Of a stretch of 64,000 nt of DNA, positions 50,091 to 58,706 are shown piece after piece. Both the position numbers and the translations under genes were made by a program. Each line of letters starts with the position of its first letter. Positions within the stretch are counted from its first letter, which is position 1. Source of the DNA: Planomonospora sp. ID82291 (GTDB lineage Bacteria > Actinomycetota > Actinomycetes > Streptosporangiales > Streptosporangiaceae); the NCBI RefSeq assembly GCF_015711645.1, contig NZ_JABTEX010000001.1:1798001-1862000 (forward strand). Reading direction: 5' to 3'. A model generated the notes under the pieces. That model searched no databases. It was not told the DNA's origin and saw only the letters and a program-made list of their open reading frames with translations.

Positions 50091-50954
50091 ATGACACGCG
50101 TCCGGACCGTCCTCGCCATGACCGTCGTCTACCTCGCGGTGAGCGCCTGCGGCGGTTCCGAGCCCGTCACCGCACCCACGACACCGCCCGTGCCGCCCGG
50201 CCCGCGCTCCCCGTCCCCGTCCCCGTCCCCGTCTCCGACGGGCTCGCCGTCCGCGGTCCCGTCGGCCTCCCCGTTCCCCTCACCCGAGGGGACGGACGGG
50301 CCGGGCGAAACGGCCTCTCCGGAGGCCTCGCCGTCCGCCGAGGCCGCATCGCCCCTCCCGTCGCAGACGCGGCCCCCGGCCGCGCCTCCCGAGTTCGCCG
50401 CGAAGGTCTCCCGCGTCACCCGTGAGCGCCTGCCGTACTCCTGGCGCAGGGGCTGCCCCGTCCCGGTCCGGGACCTGCGGTTGATCACGATGACCTACTG
50501 GGGCTTCGACGACCGGCCGCACACCGGCGAACTGGTCGTGCACGAGGACGTCACCGACGACGTCGTCACGGTCTTCGGCCGACTGTACGACCGGCGCTGG
50601 CCGATCTACCGGATGGTGCTCGTCGACGTCTACAAGGGCGACGACTTCGACTCGATCGAGGCCGACAACACCTCGGCCTTCAACTGCCGCCCGGCGACCG
50701 GCTCCAGCAGCTGGTCCCGGCACGCGTACGGCAAGGCCATCGACATCAACCCCCGGGAGAACCCCTACGTCTCCGCGGACGGCTCGATCGCCCACAAGAA
50801 CGCCCGCAGGTTCGCCGAGCGCCCGGTGAAGGCCCCCGGCGTGATCAACCCCGGCGACAAGGTGGTCCGGGCCTTCGAGGCGCTCGGCTGGGAGTGGGGC
50901 GGATCGTGGTCCGGCGTCAAGGACTACCAGCACTTCAGCAAGGGCGGCGGCTGA
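50091..50954 (+). CDS. VanY-like D,D-peptidase lipoprotein (M15)
   Basis: A 287-aa lipoprotein has lipobox LAVSAC (about Cys20). A long Ser/Pro-rich linker (about 25-100) precedes an M15 peptidase domain with zinc ligands in SRHAYGKAID (about 220-229) and KDYQHFS near the end. It should trim peptidoglycan stem peptides or remodel the wall outside the membrane. Confidence 0.85.
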   Translation: MTRVRTVLAMTVVYLAVSACGGSEPVTAPTTPPVPPGPRSPSPSPSPSPTGSPSAVPSASPFPSPEGTDGPGETASPEASPSAEAASPLPSQTRPPAAPPEFAAKVSRVTRERLPYSWRRGCPVPVRDLRLITMTYWGFDDRPHTGELVVHEDVTDDVVTVFGRLYDRRWPIYRMVLVDVYKGDDFDSIEADNTSAFNCRPATGSSSWSRHAYGKAIDINPRENPYVSADGSIAHKNARRFAERPVKAPGVINPGDKVVRAFEALGWEWGGSWSGVKDYQHFSKGGG

Positions 50955-51134
50955 GACCTGGGCCGGTCATCGCGCCGATCCCGGGTGGGATCCGTGCCAG
51001 GGGCCTGACGCTGTCGTCAGCATCGTCGTCAGCCCGCACCGTGCGTGCAGGCGGCGCTCAAGCCGCCGGTAAGCGGCATGCCGTACCACTGAGGCACCGG
51101 CGATACGCCGGGTCCCGCCCTCCAGGAGGCCGTC

Positions 51135-51686
51135 ATGAGCCGTCGCACGATCCTCCCGGTCACCGCCGCCCTCGCCTCGGCCGCGGTCCTGTCCCTCACC
51201 GTCCTGCCCGCCCATGCCGTCACCACCGTCGCGAGCGGCTGCGCCATCCGGCCGTACGGCCTCATCGGCGCCCGCTGGGTCCAGCTCGGCGGCGCGGACG
51301 GCAAGCTGGGTTGCCCGACCACGACCGAGCGGGACGTCCACCAGAACGGCGTCGGCTGGGCCGGCCGCCGCCAGACGTTCGCCCGCGGCCAGATCGCCTG
51401 GTCCCCCAAGAACGGTTCCACGATGGTGGTGGCCGCCTGGTCGGAGAAGGGCCGCGCCTACTTCGACTGGCATCGGACCGAACGCGCCTTCGACACGTTC
51501 ATCGTCCTGCAGACCAGCGCCGCCGACCCGGGCGGTGACCAGGTGGACTTCCGCGGCGGTTTCCGAGGCCGCGCATACACCCCCATGCGCACCAACGGCG
51601 GCTACCGCTGGAACGTCAAGGGCTGCGACACCGGCGTCTTCGGCTCCCGCTGCCAGAAGACCTGGACCGTCTCCGTGACCGGCTGA
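51135..51686 (+). CDS. Secreted LGFP-repeat protein
   Basis: The 183-aa protein has a signal peptide (cut after AHA, about residue 28) and a single LGFP-type repeat (GGADGKLGCPTTTERDV, then GRRQTFARGQIAWSP). A small Cys-containing C-terminal domain follows. LGFP modules anchor or order proteins in the actinobacterial cell wall. An AGGAGG site stands seven bases before the ATG. Confidence 0.75.
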   Translation: MSRRTILPVTAALASAAVLSLTVLPAHAVTTVASGCAIRPYGLIGARWVQLGGADGKLGCPTTTERDVHQNGVGWAGRRQTFARGQIAWSPKNGSTMVVAAWSEKGRAYFDWHRTERAFDTFIVLQTSAADPGGDQVDFRGGFRGRAYTPMRTNGGYRWNVKGCDTGVFGSRCQKTWTVSVTG

Positions 51687-51839
51687 CCTTTGCGCGGACC
51701 GCGCAGCGGAGACGTTCCGTCTCGTCGCACCTGAGGCAATGCGTGTCTCTCACCTGCGACGCCTCGGATCGGACGAGACGGCGCCGAGCGAGAAACGCCC
51801 TTCGCCGCACCCGTACGGCCGCCGTGCTCCAGTGCCCGC

Positions 51840-52090
51840 CAGTGGATCTCCAGGGAAAAGCAAGTCGTCGAGGCCATCGTCTGTCCAGGGCCTTGAACTC
51901 CTCTCCGGCCTGAAGGCCGGAGATTCTCCCGTCACGTCGCGGTCAAGCGGCGCGCGGGGGTTGACGCTTCGCAGACCGGGTGACCCCTGAGTCTCCACGT
52001 CCTGCCACCACAGTTCCTGCGGCGGTTTCGATATTGATCGCGGCGTTGGTGTCGGCGTGACCGGTCCACCCGCATGCGTGGTCGGTGCAG
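51840..52090 (-). ncRNA. Candidate omega RNA of TnpB
   Basis: TnpB proteins use an RNA made from the 3' end of tnpB and the adjoining element end, with the guide reading into the flanking DNA. Here the tnpB 3' end (51943) runs into the terminal hairpin (51903-51922). The guide would be the 15-20 bases just to the left of the element end. Exact ends cannot be told from sequence alone. Confidence 0.35.
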
Positions 52091-53205
52091 GAGAACCTGA
52101 TCCCGTCGCGGGCGGCCGGGTCGCGGTGACGGCATCGGTGGCAGGTCTGCGACGTGCCTGCCGCCGGGACTTTCACCACCCGGCCGCCGCGATCAGCGGT
52201 CTTGTACTCCAGCATGGTGACGGTTCGGCCCCAGGCTTGGCCGCTGATCGCCCGGTTCAGCCCGGCTTTCTGCGCGACGTTACGGCCGGGCTGCTCGGTG
52301 GTGCCGCGTGCTGAGCGGATCATGTTGGTGATCTGCAGGTCTTCCACCCCGATCTCGCTGAACGCTTCGGCGAGTTCGGTGCTGGTCCGGTGCTGCCAGC
52401 AGACGGCCCGGCGCTTGGCTGTCGCGCGGAGCCTGCCGATCTGGCGGTAGGTGCGGGCCTGCCGGTTCGAGATCGGCCGGCCCTTGCGATGGGCGGCCCG
52501 CTGCCGGGCGGCCTTCTTCTCCAACCGGCGCAGCCGTTCCTTCTCCCCCTCGCTCAGCCACGGCCCGTGTTCACGGGTGGTGCCGTCCGACAGGGCCAGG
52601 GCGACGTTGATGCCCCGGTCGATACCGATCCTGCCACCCGGATGCGGTGGCGGGATCACGGCTGGGGTTTCGGTACGGAAGACGATCTGCCAGCCGTAGG
52701 CGTCCTTGACCAGCCGGGCCCCGGTGATCCGCCCGGCCGGCCCGCCTCGGGTGACGCCGGGCAGGTCTTTGGTCCACCGGAACCGGACCCGGCCGGCTTT
52801 GGGCAGGTTGACCGCTCCCCACCGCCGGTTGATCCTCCCGATGTGCAGGTCACGGGCTTGGGGGACGTCCACCGCCATCCGGGAGCGCCGGGACTTGAAC
52901 GTCGGACGCATCGCCGGATGGTCGGGGTTGAAGAAGTTCGCCCATGCTTGCCGGTAGGTCTTCAGCACCGCCTGGGCGGCCTGGGCGGGAAGCCGGGCCA
53001 TCCAGTCGATCTGGTGGCGGGCGGCCCGGATCGCCTCGTCGCACGCTTTCAGCGGAGCCAGGCGGCCCTGGCGGAACGTGGTGTACTCGTGCAGCAGGTT
53101 CCATAGCGCGCGGGCGGTGTGCGCCTGGCCGTCCAGCAGCGCGCTTTGCGCGGCGGTCAGGTCGAGACGCGCCACGTGCGCCCGGGCCCGCTTCTGCTGT
53201 TTCAC
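51943..53205 (-). CDS. tnpB: TnpB RNA-guided nuclease
   Basis: The 420-aa protein has the TnpB layout: helical N-terminus, wedge region, RuvC motif I in GIDRGINVAL (Asp about 196), and RuvC II in EIGVEDLQITNM. The zinc finger reads CHRC...CTDHACGW. RuvC III is in HADTNAAINI. All three acids of the nuclease site are present, so it is probably active. It would cut DNA at sites emptied by transposition and thereby retain the element. Confidence 0.93.
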   Translation of the reverse strand: MKQQKRARAHVARLDLTAAQSALLDGQAHTARALWNLLHEYTTFRQGRLAPLKACDEAIRAARHQIDWMARLPAQAAQAVLKTYRQAWANFFNPDHPAMRPTFKSRRSRMAVDVPQARDLHIGRINRRWGAVNLPKAGRVRFRWTKDLPGVTRGGPAGRITGARLVKDAYGWQIVFRTETPAVIPPPHPGGRIGIDRGINVALALSDGTTREHGPWLSEGEKERLRRLEKKAARQRAAHRKGRPISNRQARTYRQIGRLRATAKRRAVCWQHRTSTELAEAFSEIGVEDLQITNMIRSARGTTEQPGRNVAQKAGLNRAISGQAWGRTVTMLEYKTADRGGRVVKVPAAGTSQTCHRCRHRDPAARDGIRFSCTDHACGWTGHADTNAAINIETAAGTVVAGRGDSGVTRSAKRQPPRAA

Positions 53206-53228
53206 CCGCTGATCGTATCATTTGGTTT

Positions 53229-53657
53229 ATGTCACCGCGATGGGAACCGAATCCCGAGGTCCGTACCGGGCGCCATGTCGTCTACAGCCTTCACGCTCAT
53301 TTGGTGTTCGTCACAAAATACCGGCGTGGGGTGTTCACCGACGCGATGCTGACCCGCTGCGAGGAGATCATGCGGGAGGTGTGTGCGGACTTCGAGACCG
53401 AACTGCGCGAGTTCAACGGCGAACACGACCATGTCCACCTGCTCATCCACTACCCGCCCAAGGTGGCCCTCTCGAAACTGGTCAACAGCCTCAAAGGCGT
53501 CTCGGCGCGCCTGCTCCGCAAGGAATACGCCTGCCACGTCCGCCGATATCTGTGGGGCGGACATTTCTGGTCCGGCTCCTACTTCGCCGGGTCGGTGGGT
53601 GGAGCACCGCTGACGGTCCTGCGCCAGTACATCGAGCAGCAGCAACGACCACTCTGA
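53229..53657 (+). CDS. tnpA: TnpA Y1 transposase (IS200/IS605)
   Basis: A 142-aa HUH single-strand transposase has the metal-binding HDHVHLLIHYPP motif (about residue 61) and the nucleophile Tyr in RQYIEQQQ (about 134). It starts 23 bases from the tnpB start on the opposite strand. All key residues are present. Confidence 0.93.
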   Translation: MSPRWEPNPEVRTGRHVVYSLHAHLVFVTKYRRGVFTDAMLTRCEEIMREVCADFETELREFNGEHDHVHLLIHYPPKVALSKLVNSLKGVSARLLRKEYACHVRRYLWGGHFWSGSYFAGSVGGAPLTVLRQYIEQQQRPL

Positions 53658-53805
53658 GCAAGGCGGACGCCGGTTCGCCTGGCGGCGAATCGGCTGTTCC
53701 TGCCCCGCTATGCGGGGCGGTCGGCTTCACCCCGGCCTGAAGGCCGGAGCACTGCCGACGAACCCGGTAGATCGCGGTCCTGCACGACCAGAGGGGAGGA
53801 ATGCC

Positions 53806-53991
53806 ATGCGCGGCATTCTCACGATCGAAGATCTTCCTGCGGGCGTCTCCGAGCTCGCGGGCGAGGAACTGGAGACCGTCGCCGGCATCGACATCGTCCT
53901 GGACGACGGCACCGTGATCCAGGCGGGCATGAACCCCGGATCGGGCTACGTCTGCACCGCCAGCGCGGCAGGCGACTGCCGCCAGGCCTGA
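53806..53991 (+). CDS. RiPP precursor peptide
   Basis: This 61-aa peptide has a leader-like half that ends in SELAGEELETVAG. It recalls double-glycine-type leaders recognised by C39 peptidases, with Ala26-Gly27 at the expected cut. The putative core (residues 28-61) has four Asp, several Thr/Ser and two Cys (Cys50, Cys58), enough for the side-chain links made by ATP-grasp enzymes. It has an excellent GGGGAGGA site. It is followed by three hairpins and then by an ATP-grasp, a PpiC-related and a C39-ABC gene on the same strand. Nothing shows what the final product does. Confidence 0.75.
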   Translation: MRGILTIEDLPAGVSELAGEELETVAGIDIVLDDGTVIQAGMNPGSGYVCTASAAGDCRQA

Positions 53992-54002
53992 TCGCCGCGG
54001 TG

Positions 54003-54127
54003 ACCCGGCCGCGCTGACCGCGGCCGGGTTCCGGCGGTGGCCGGGGCCGGGCGTGGGGAAGCGTTGTGCCCGGCCCCGGTCGCGGAGCGGACAGCGGGGG
54101 GTCGGCGTCCGCGGGCGCCGACCCCCC
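54003..54127 (+). terminator. Stack of three strong hairpins between precursor and enzymes
   Basis: Three perfect inverted repeats follow the precursor: 11 bp (54003-54013 with 54019-54029), about 10 bp (GGGGCCGGGC near 54045 with GCCCGGCCCC near 54068), and 12 bp (54096-54107 with 54116-54127). Together they should stop most transcripts, giving much more precursor than enzyme mRNA. Confidence 0.75.
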
Positions 54128-54155
54128 GCGTATGACGGCGAAGGAGCACCTGACC

Positions 54156-55157
54156 GTGTTATTGATCATCAGCAGTGCCCGCGACGACTTGGTGCACGCC
54201 GTACTGCCGCGGTTGAGGGAGCGCGGCGTGCCGCTGCTGTGGTGGGACGAGGCCGACTACCCCGGGGCCTCCACCCTCACCACCGGCTTCGTCGACGGCC
54301 GCTGGCGCCAGACGCTGACCTGCCGGAGCGGGACATACGACCTGTCGGAGATCACCGCGGTCTGGCACCGCCGCCCCGACCGGCCGTCCGCCCCCGGGGT
54401 CCGCGAACCGTCGCAGCGGGAGTTCGCCGAACACGCGGCCCGGGCCGCGCTCACCGGAGCGTACGACCTGATGGCGGGGGCCCGGTGGATGCCGGCGACG
54501 CCGCAGCACGCCCTGGCGGTCGACAACAAGCTGCTGCACCTGTACCGGGCCACCGGGCTCGGCTTCACCGTGGCCGACACGGTCGTGACGAACGATCCCG
54601 GCGAGCTCGTCCCGGCCTGGAACCGCTCCGGCGGCCGGCTCATCACCAAGGCGCTCGGCTACCGCGCGTTCACCGTCGACGGCGAGGCCCGTCATCTCTT
54701 CACCGCGACGGTGCCCCGGCGGCGGCTGTCCGGCCGGCACCGGCTCCGGTACGGCCCGGCGATGCTGCAGCCCAATGTGCCCAAGGCGTACGAGCTGCGG
54801 GTGACGGTCGTCGGCGAGCGGGTGTTCGCCGCCCGCATCGACTCCCAGGCCTCCCGGCTGACCGCCGTCGACTGGCGGCACTACGAGGATCCCAAGGTGG
54901 GCTACACCCCCTACGACCTGCCGCGGGACGTCACCGAGCGGTGCGTGCGGCTGGTCGCGGGACTCGGCCTGAGTTACGGCGCGCTGGACTTCATCGTGAC
55001 GCCGGACGGCCGGTACGTCTTCCTGGAGCTCAACGTCGACGGCCAGTGGGCCTTCGTCGAGCTGCTGACCGGCATGCCCATCGGTGACGCGATCGCCGAC
55101 TGGCTCGCCGACGCCACCACCCGTTCCCACCCCGAGGGTCCCGTCGATGTCCGCTGA
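54156..55157 (+). CDS. ATP-grasp ligase (MvdD/graspetide maturase-like)
   Basis: The 333-aa protein has ATP-grasp features of the RiPP maturase group: VDNKLLHLYRATGLGF (about residue 115), a binding strand MLQPNVPKAYELRVTVVG and a metal site FLELNVDGQWAFVE (about 290). These enzymes activate Asp/Glu side chains with ATP and form ester or amide bonds to Thr/Ser/Lys in the core. GTG 54156 follows AAGGAG at nine bases; ATG 54132 is in frame but lies in the hairpin without a site. It overlaps the next gene by 11 bases. Confidence 0.82.
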   Translation: MLLIISSARDDLVHAVLPRLRERGVPLLWWDEADYPGASTLTTGFVDGRWRQTLTCRSGTYDLSEITAVWHRRPDRPSAPGVREPSQREFAEHAARAALTGAYDLMAGARWMPATPQHALAVDNKLLHLYRATGLGFTVADTVVTNDPGELVPAWNRSGGRLITKALGYRAFTVDGEARHLFTATVPRRRLSGRHRLRYGPAMLQPNVPKAYELRVTVVGERVFAARIDSQASRLTAVDWRHYEDPKVGYTPYDLPRDVTERCVRLVAGLGLSYGALDFIVTPDGRYVFLELNVDGQWAFVELLTGMPIGDAIADWLADATTRSHPEGPVDVR

Positions 55158-56355
55158 CCGGAGCACGCGTTCCGCCACCCCCGCCTCCACTCCCACCCGC
55201 ATCGCCGTACCCGCGCCCGTACCCGCGTCCGCACCCGCACCCGCACCCGCACCCGCACCCGCACCCGCGTCCGCCGCCTTCGCGGCGGACCTCGCCGACG
55301 CGGTCGCGCTCCTGCGCGACCTGCCCACCGCCCCAGGCGAGGTGGACCGGGCGCACCGGCGGGTGCGGGAGTGGAGCGAGCGGCGGCCGTGGCTGCGCGC
55401 CCAGCTCGCGGTCGACGAGCCGCCGGGCACGAACCGGGTCGGCTACGACCTGCTGCTGGACCATCCCGAGGGCGGGTCCGTCGCGCTGTCGGCCGAGACG
55501 GACGACGGCGTCCCCTGGCTGGTCGACCACTCCACCCACTGGGCCGCGGCGAACATCCTCAGCGTGGACGGGGTGGGACTGTCGATCGCGGCCGCGCTGT
55601 CGGCCATCCGGTCCCTCGGCGCCCGCGACCGGCGGTTGCACGAGCGGCTGATCGATTACCGCATCCTCCTCAGCGAGCTGTCGGACGCCATGCAGCCGCC
55701 GACGCCCGCGGAGATGCAGCGGGCCGCCGAGGAGTTCCGGCGCCGGCGCGGGCTCACCACCCGTGCGCAGACGCTGGACTGGCTGGCCGAGACCGGCACG
55801 TCCGAGGAGGCGTTCTGGGACCAGGTCAGGACCCGGGCGCGCATCGCCCGGATCCGCGAGCGCTTCGCCGGGGAGCCCGCCCGGCGCCACCTCGCCGAGC
55901 ACCCGGAGCAGTTCACCCTGCGCCGGGCCGCCTGGGTGACCGCGGCTCGGCCGGACGCCCTGCACACCCTGCTCGACGGACCGGCGGCGGAGTTCACCGA
56001 CCGGGTCACCGCGGCCCTGCTGCCCGGACGCGACGCCGACCGCGACGCCGACCGCCCGGCGGCGGCCGGGGAGAACGGGCAGAAGAGGGAGAACGGGGAG
56101 AAGGGGCGGGGACTGCGCCTGGAGGTCGCCGCGACGCTCACTCCCCGGCTGCCGGAGCCCCTGCGGACCGTGCCCGCGGGGACGGCCGTCGGACCGGTCC
56201 CCCACGACGGCGGCCATCTGGCCGGGGTCGTCTACGAGGTCGTCCCGCCCGACCCCGACGCGCCGCAGGTGCTCGACGCGGCCCGCGACGCGGCGTTCCA
56301 GGCGTGGCTGGACGAACGGCGGCGCACCTCGGAGATCCGGTGGTTCTGGCTGTGA
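55147..56355 (+). CDS. PpiC-related peptide maturation protein
   Basis: The 402-aa protein has a low-complexity Pro/Ala start (residues about 17-40, PAPAPAP). A domain of unknown fold follows (about 45-170), then a PpiC/SurA-like helical chaperone region with a degenerate parvulin domain at the end (AAFQAWLDERRRTSEIRWFW). It fits the peptide maturation protein group found beside ATP-grasp and C39 ABC genes (TIGR04500-like, from memory). It probably holds or presents the precursor. It overlaps the exporter start by GTGA. Confidence 0.7.
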   Translation: MSADRSTRSATPASTPTRIAVPAPVPASAPAPAPAPAPAPASAAFAADLADAVALLRDLPTAPGEVDRAHRRVREWSERRPWLRAQLAVDEPPGTNRVGYDLLLDHPEGGSVALSAETDDGVPWLVDHSTHWAAANILSVDGVGLSIAAALSAIRSLGARDRRLHERLIDYRILLSELSDAMQPPTPAEMQRAAEEFRRRRGLTTRAQTLDWLAETGTSEEAFWDQVRTRARIARIRERFAGEPARRHLAEHPEQFTLRRAAWVTAARPDALHTLLDGPAAEFTDRVTAALLPGRDADRDADRPAAAGENGQKRENGEKGRGLRLEVAATLTPRLPEPLRTVPAGTAVGPVPHDGGHLAGVVYEVVPPDPDAPQVLDAARDAAFQAWLDERRRTSEIRWFWL

Positions 56356-58481
56356 GACGGCGCGTTCCGCTGCGGATGCAGCTCACCCGCAGTGACTGCG
56401 GCGCCGCCTGCCTGGCCATGGTCCTCGGCGGGCTGGGCCGCCGCACCGGTCTCGGTGAGGTGCGCGAGCATCTCGCCGAGGGCGTCGACGGTGTGAGCCT
56501 GCGCGAGATGATCCGGGCCGGGGCCCGCTTCGGACTGCGGCTGCGCGCCTGCCGCGCCCCGATGAGCACCGTCGCCGAGCTCCCCACGCCGTTCGTCGCC
56601 CTGTGGGAGAACAACCACTTCGTGGTGGTCGAACGGGCCACTCCTCGCGCCGTCGCCGTCCTGGACCCGGCGCGGGGCCGGCGGCGGCTGTCGCAGCGGC
56701 GGTTCCGGGCCGGTTACTCCGGCACGGTGCTGCTCGCCGACGCCCCCACCGGGCTCGTCCCGCCGGTCAGGTCCCGGCCGTGGCGGGCGCTGCGGCCGCT
56801 GATCGCGCCCGTGCTGGCCAACCGCGGGCTGATCGCCGCGGTGCTGCTGGCCTCACTAGGCGTGCAGCTCCTCGGTCTGGCCGTCCCCCTGTTCACCAAG
56901 CTCGTGGTGGACCGGCCGGCGGCGGCGGACACGGCGGCGCTCGCGGCGGCGGCCGCCTGCGTGGTGCTCACCCAGGTGCTGGTGGTGTGGACCCGCGCCC
57001 GGGTGATGATCCGGTTGCAGACCTCGGTCGCGGCCGAGGTGATGCGCGGACTCGTCGGCCACACGCTGTCCCTGCCCTACCGGTTCTTCCAGCGCCGCTC
57101 CAGAGGCGACCTGCTGAGCCGGCTCAGCGGCGTGGCGATGCTGCGCGACCTGCTCACCGAGCAGTCGCTGTCCTTCCTGCTCGACCTGTTCACCGCGGTG
57201 TCGTATCTGGCCCTGCTGACGGCGGCCTCGCCCCGGCTGGCGCTGCTGACGCTCGCGGCCGCCGCCGTCCAGGCCGTCGTGGTGCTGGCCACGACCCGCC
57301 GGGGGATGCACCTGGCCCTGGCCGCGCTGCACACCGGCGCAGCCACCCAGTCCACCCTGGTGGACAGCCTCGCCGGCATCGAGGCGATCAAGGCCTCCGG
57401 CGGCGAGCAGGCCGCCGCCGCCCGCTGGCGTGCCCACCACGACGAGGAGCTGACCACCGGGGCGGCCCGCGACCGGCACGTGGCCGGGGTGCAGGCGGTG
57501 AGCAGCGCCCTGGGGACGGCGCTGCACCTCGGACTGCTCGTCACCGTGTTCGCCGCCGCCGACACGGGCGCGACGCTGGGCGACCGGCTCGCCCTGGTGT
57601 CACTGGCCGTCGCCGCGACCGCGCCGCTGACCTCCCTGCTCGGCATCGTCTACCAGTTGCAGCTCGCAGCCGCGCACGTCGGGAGGATCACCGACCTGAT
57701 GGGCGCGGAGCCGGAACGGCACGGCGGCCTCCGGCCGGCGGGCGGGCTGCGCGGCGGTATCACCGTCACCGGGCTCAGCACCGGCTACGACGCCCGCACC
57801 CCGGTGCTGCGCGACGTCTCCCTGCACATCCCGCCCGGCGCCCGGGTCGCGATCGTCGGCGCGTCCGGATCCGGCAAGACCACCCTCGGCCGCGCGCTGG
57901 TCGGGTTGGTCGAGCCGTCCACCGGGCGGATCCGCTTCGACGGCGTCCCGCTGGAGGAGTTCGACCGGCGGTGGCTGCGGCGGCAGGTCGGCGTCGTCAC
58001 CCAGCAGCCGCACCTGTTCTCCGGCACCGTCAGGGCCAACATCGCGGGTTTCTCCGAGCTGAGCGGGCAGGCGGTCGAGCACGCCGCCCGGGTGGCCGAG
58101 ATCCACGACGAGATCACGCGCCTGCCCCAGGGCTACGACACCGACGTCGGCGAGGGCGGCGGACGCCTGTCCGGCGGGCAGCGCCAGCGCCTGGCGCTGG
58201 CCCGCGCGCTGGCCCACCGTCCGCGGATCCTGCTGCTGGACGAGTCGACCGCCAGCCTGGACGCGGCCACCGAGGAGCGCATCCGCCGCAACCTGCTCGG
58301 GCTGGGGCAGACGCAGATCATCATCGCGCACCGGCTGTCGACCGTCCAGGACGCCGACCTGATCGTCGTGCTCGACCGGGGACGGGTCGTCGAGACCGGG
58401 ACGCACCACGAGCTGACGGCCCACGGCGGCCACTACGCCGACCTGGTCCGCCACCAGCACCGTGCGCTCACCCCGCCGTGA
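56352..58481 (+). CDS. C39-peptidase ABC exporter (PCAT)
   Basis: This 709-aa protein joins three parts. The N-terminal C39 peptidase has catalytic Cys in TRSDCGAACLAM (about residue 16), His in NNHFVVVE (about 90) and Asp in VLDPARG. A six-helix membrane domain spans about 150-420. The nucleotide-binding domain has Walker A GASGSGKTT, signature LSGGQRQRLA and Walker B ILLLDEST. It should cleave the leader after the Ala-Gly site and export the modified peptide. It is translationally coupled to the PpiC-related gene. Confidence 0.93.
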   Translation: MRRRVPLRMQLTRSDCGAACLAMVLGGLGRRTGLGEVREHLAEGVDGVSLREMIRAGARFGLRLRACRAPMSTVAELPTPFVALWENNHFVVVERATPRAVAVLDPARGRRRLSQRRFRAGYSGTVLLADAPTGLVPPVRSRPWRALRPLIAPVLANRGLIAAVLLASLGVQLLGLAVPLFTKLVVDRPAAADTAALAAAAACVVLTQVLVVWTRARVMIRLQTSVAAEVMRGLVGHTLSLPYRFFQRRSRGDLLSRLSGVAMLRDLLTEQSLSFLLDLFTAVSYLALLTAASPRLALLTLAAAAVQAVVVLATTRRGMHLALAALHTGAATQSTLVDSLAGIEAIKASGGEQAAAARWRAHHDEELTTGAARDRHVAGVQAVSSALGTALHLGLLVTVFAAADTGATLGDRLALVSLAVAATAPLTSLLGIVYQLQLAAAHVGRITDLMGAEPERHGGLRPAGGLRGGITVTGLSTGYDARTPVLRDVSLHIPPGARVAIVGASGSGKTTLGRALVGLVEPSTGRIRFDGVPLEEFDRRWLRRQVGVVTQQPHLFSGTVRANIAGFSELSGQAVEHAARVAEIHDEITRLPQGYDTDVGEGGGRLSGGQRQRLALARALAHRPRILLLDESTASLDAATEERIRRNLLGLGQTQIIIAHRLSTVQDADLIVVLDRGRVVETGTHHELTAHGGHYADLVRHQHRALTPP

Positions 58482-58491
58482 CTCCACCCAC

Positions 58492-58590
58492 CGTGACACG
58501 GACCCCGCCATGACGCCCACCCGGCCATGACACGGACCCCGCCATGACGCCCACCCGGCCATGACACGGACACCGCCGTGACGCCCGGCC
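58492..58590. repeat. 34-bp tandem repeats after the exporter gene
   Basis: Units start at 58492, 58526 and 58560 (TGACACGGACCCCGCCATGA core). The last is shortened and changed. A partial copy reaches back to the exporter stop codon. The remaining gap to 58706 holds an AT-rich stretch (58615-58675) that probably carries the promoter of the regulator gene. Confidence 0.88.
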
Positions 58591-58706
58591 ATCGGGCCGA
58601 GTGACGACGGATTCGCGGAAAATAACCCACATTCACCACGATTTCCGGCAAACTAGAGACAAGCTCATATTCGAGCGGAGGTGGACACGGGGGGAACGGG
58701 CCGCAC

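Larger units (their letters stand above)
51903..53749. mobile_element. IS605-type element (divergent tnpB and tnpA)
   Basis: A Y1-type tnpA and a tnpB gene are read away from each other between two copies of the same hairpin. CTCCGGCC-TGAA-GGCCGGAG lies at 51903-51922 and CCGGCCTGAAGGCCGGAG at 53732-53749. A further hairpin GCCCCGC-TAT-GCGGGGC (53702-53718) lies inside the right end. Subterminal hairpins are what TnpA recognises in this family; exact cleavage points are a few bases outside and not visible. It inserts about 57 bp before the RiPP precursor gene. Confidence 0.82.

Noticed and set aside
48646-50097. A 483-aa reverse frame extending the Gly-Pro membrane protein upstream
   Set aside because: The extension is a shadow of the lgt-like gene; the real start at 49122 overlaps the lgt-like stop.
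51040-51120. tRNA-like segment on the minus strand (GCCTCAGTGGTA D-arm-like piece and GCCGC-GCGGC hairpin)
   Set aside because: No acceptor stem, no TTCGA T-loop, and the possible anticodon loop has six bases, so it is not a tRNA; at most a chance likeness or an old remnant.
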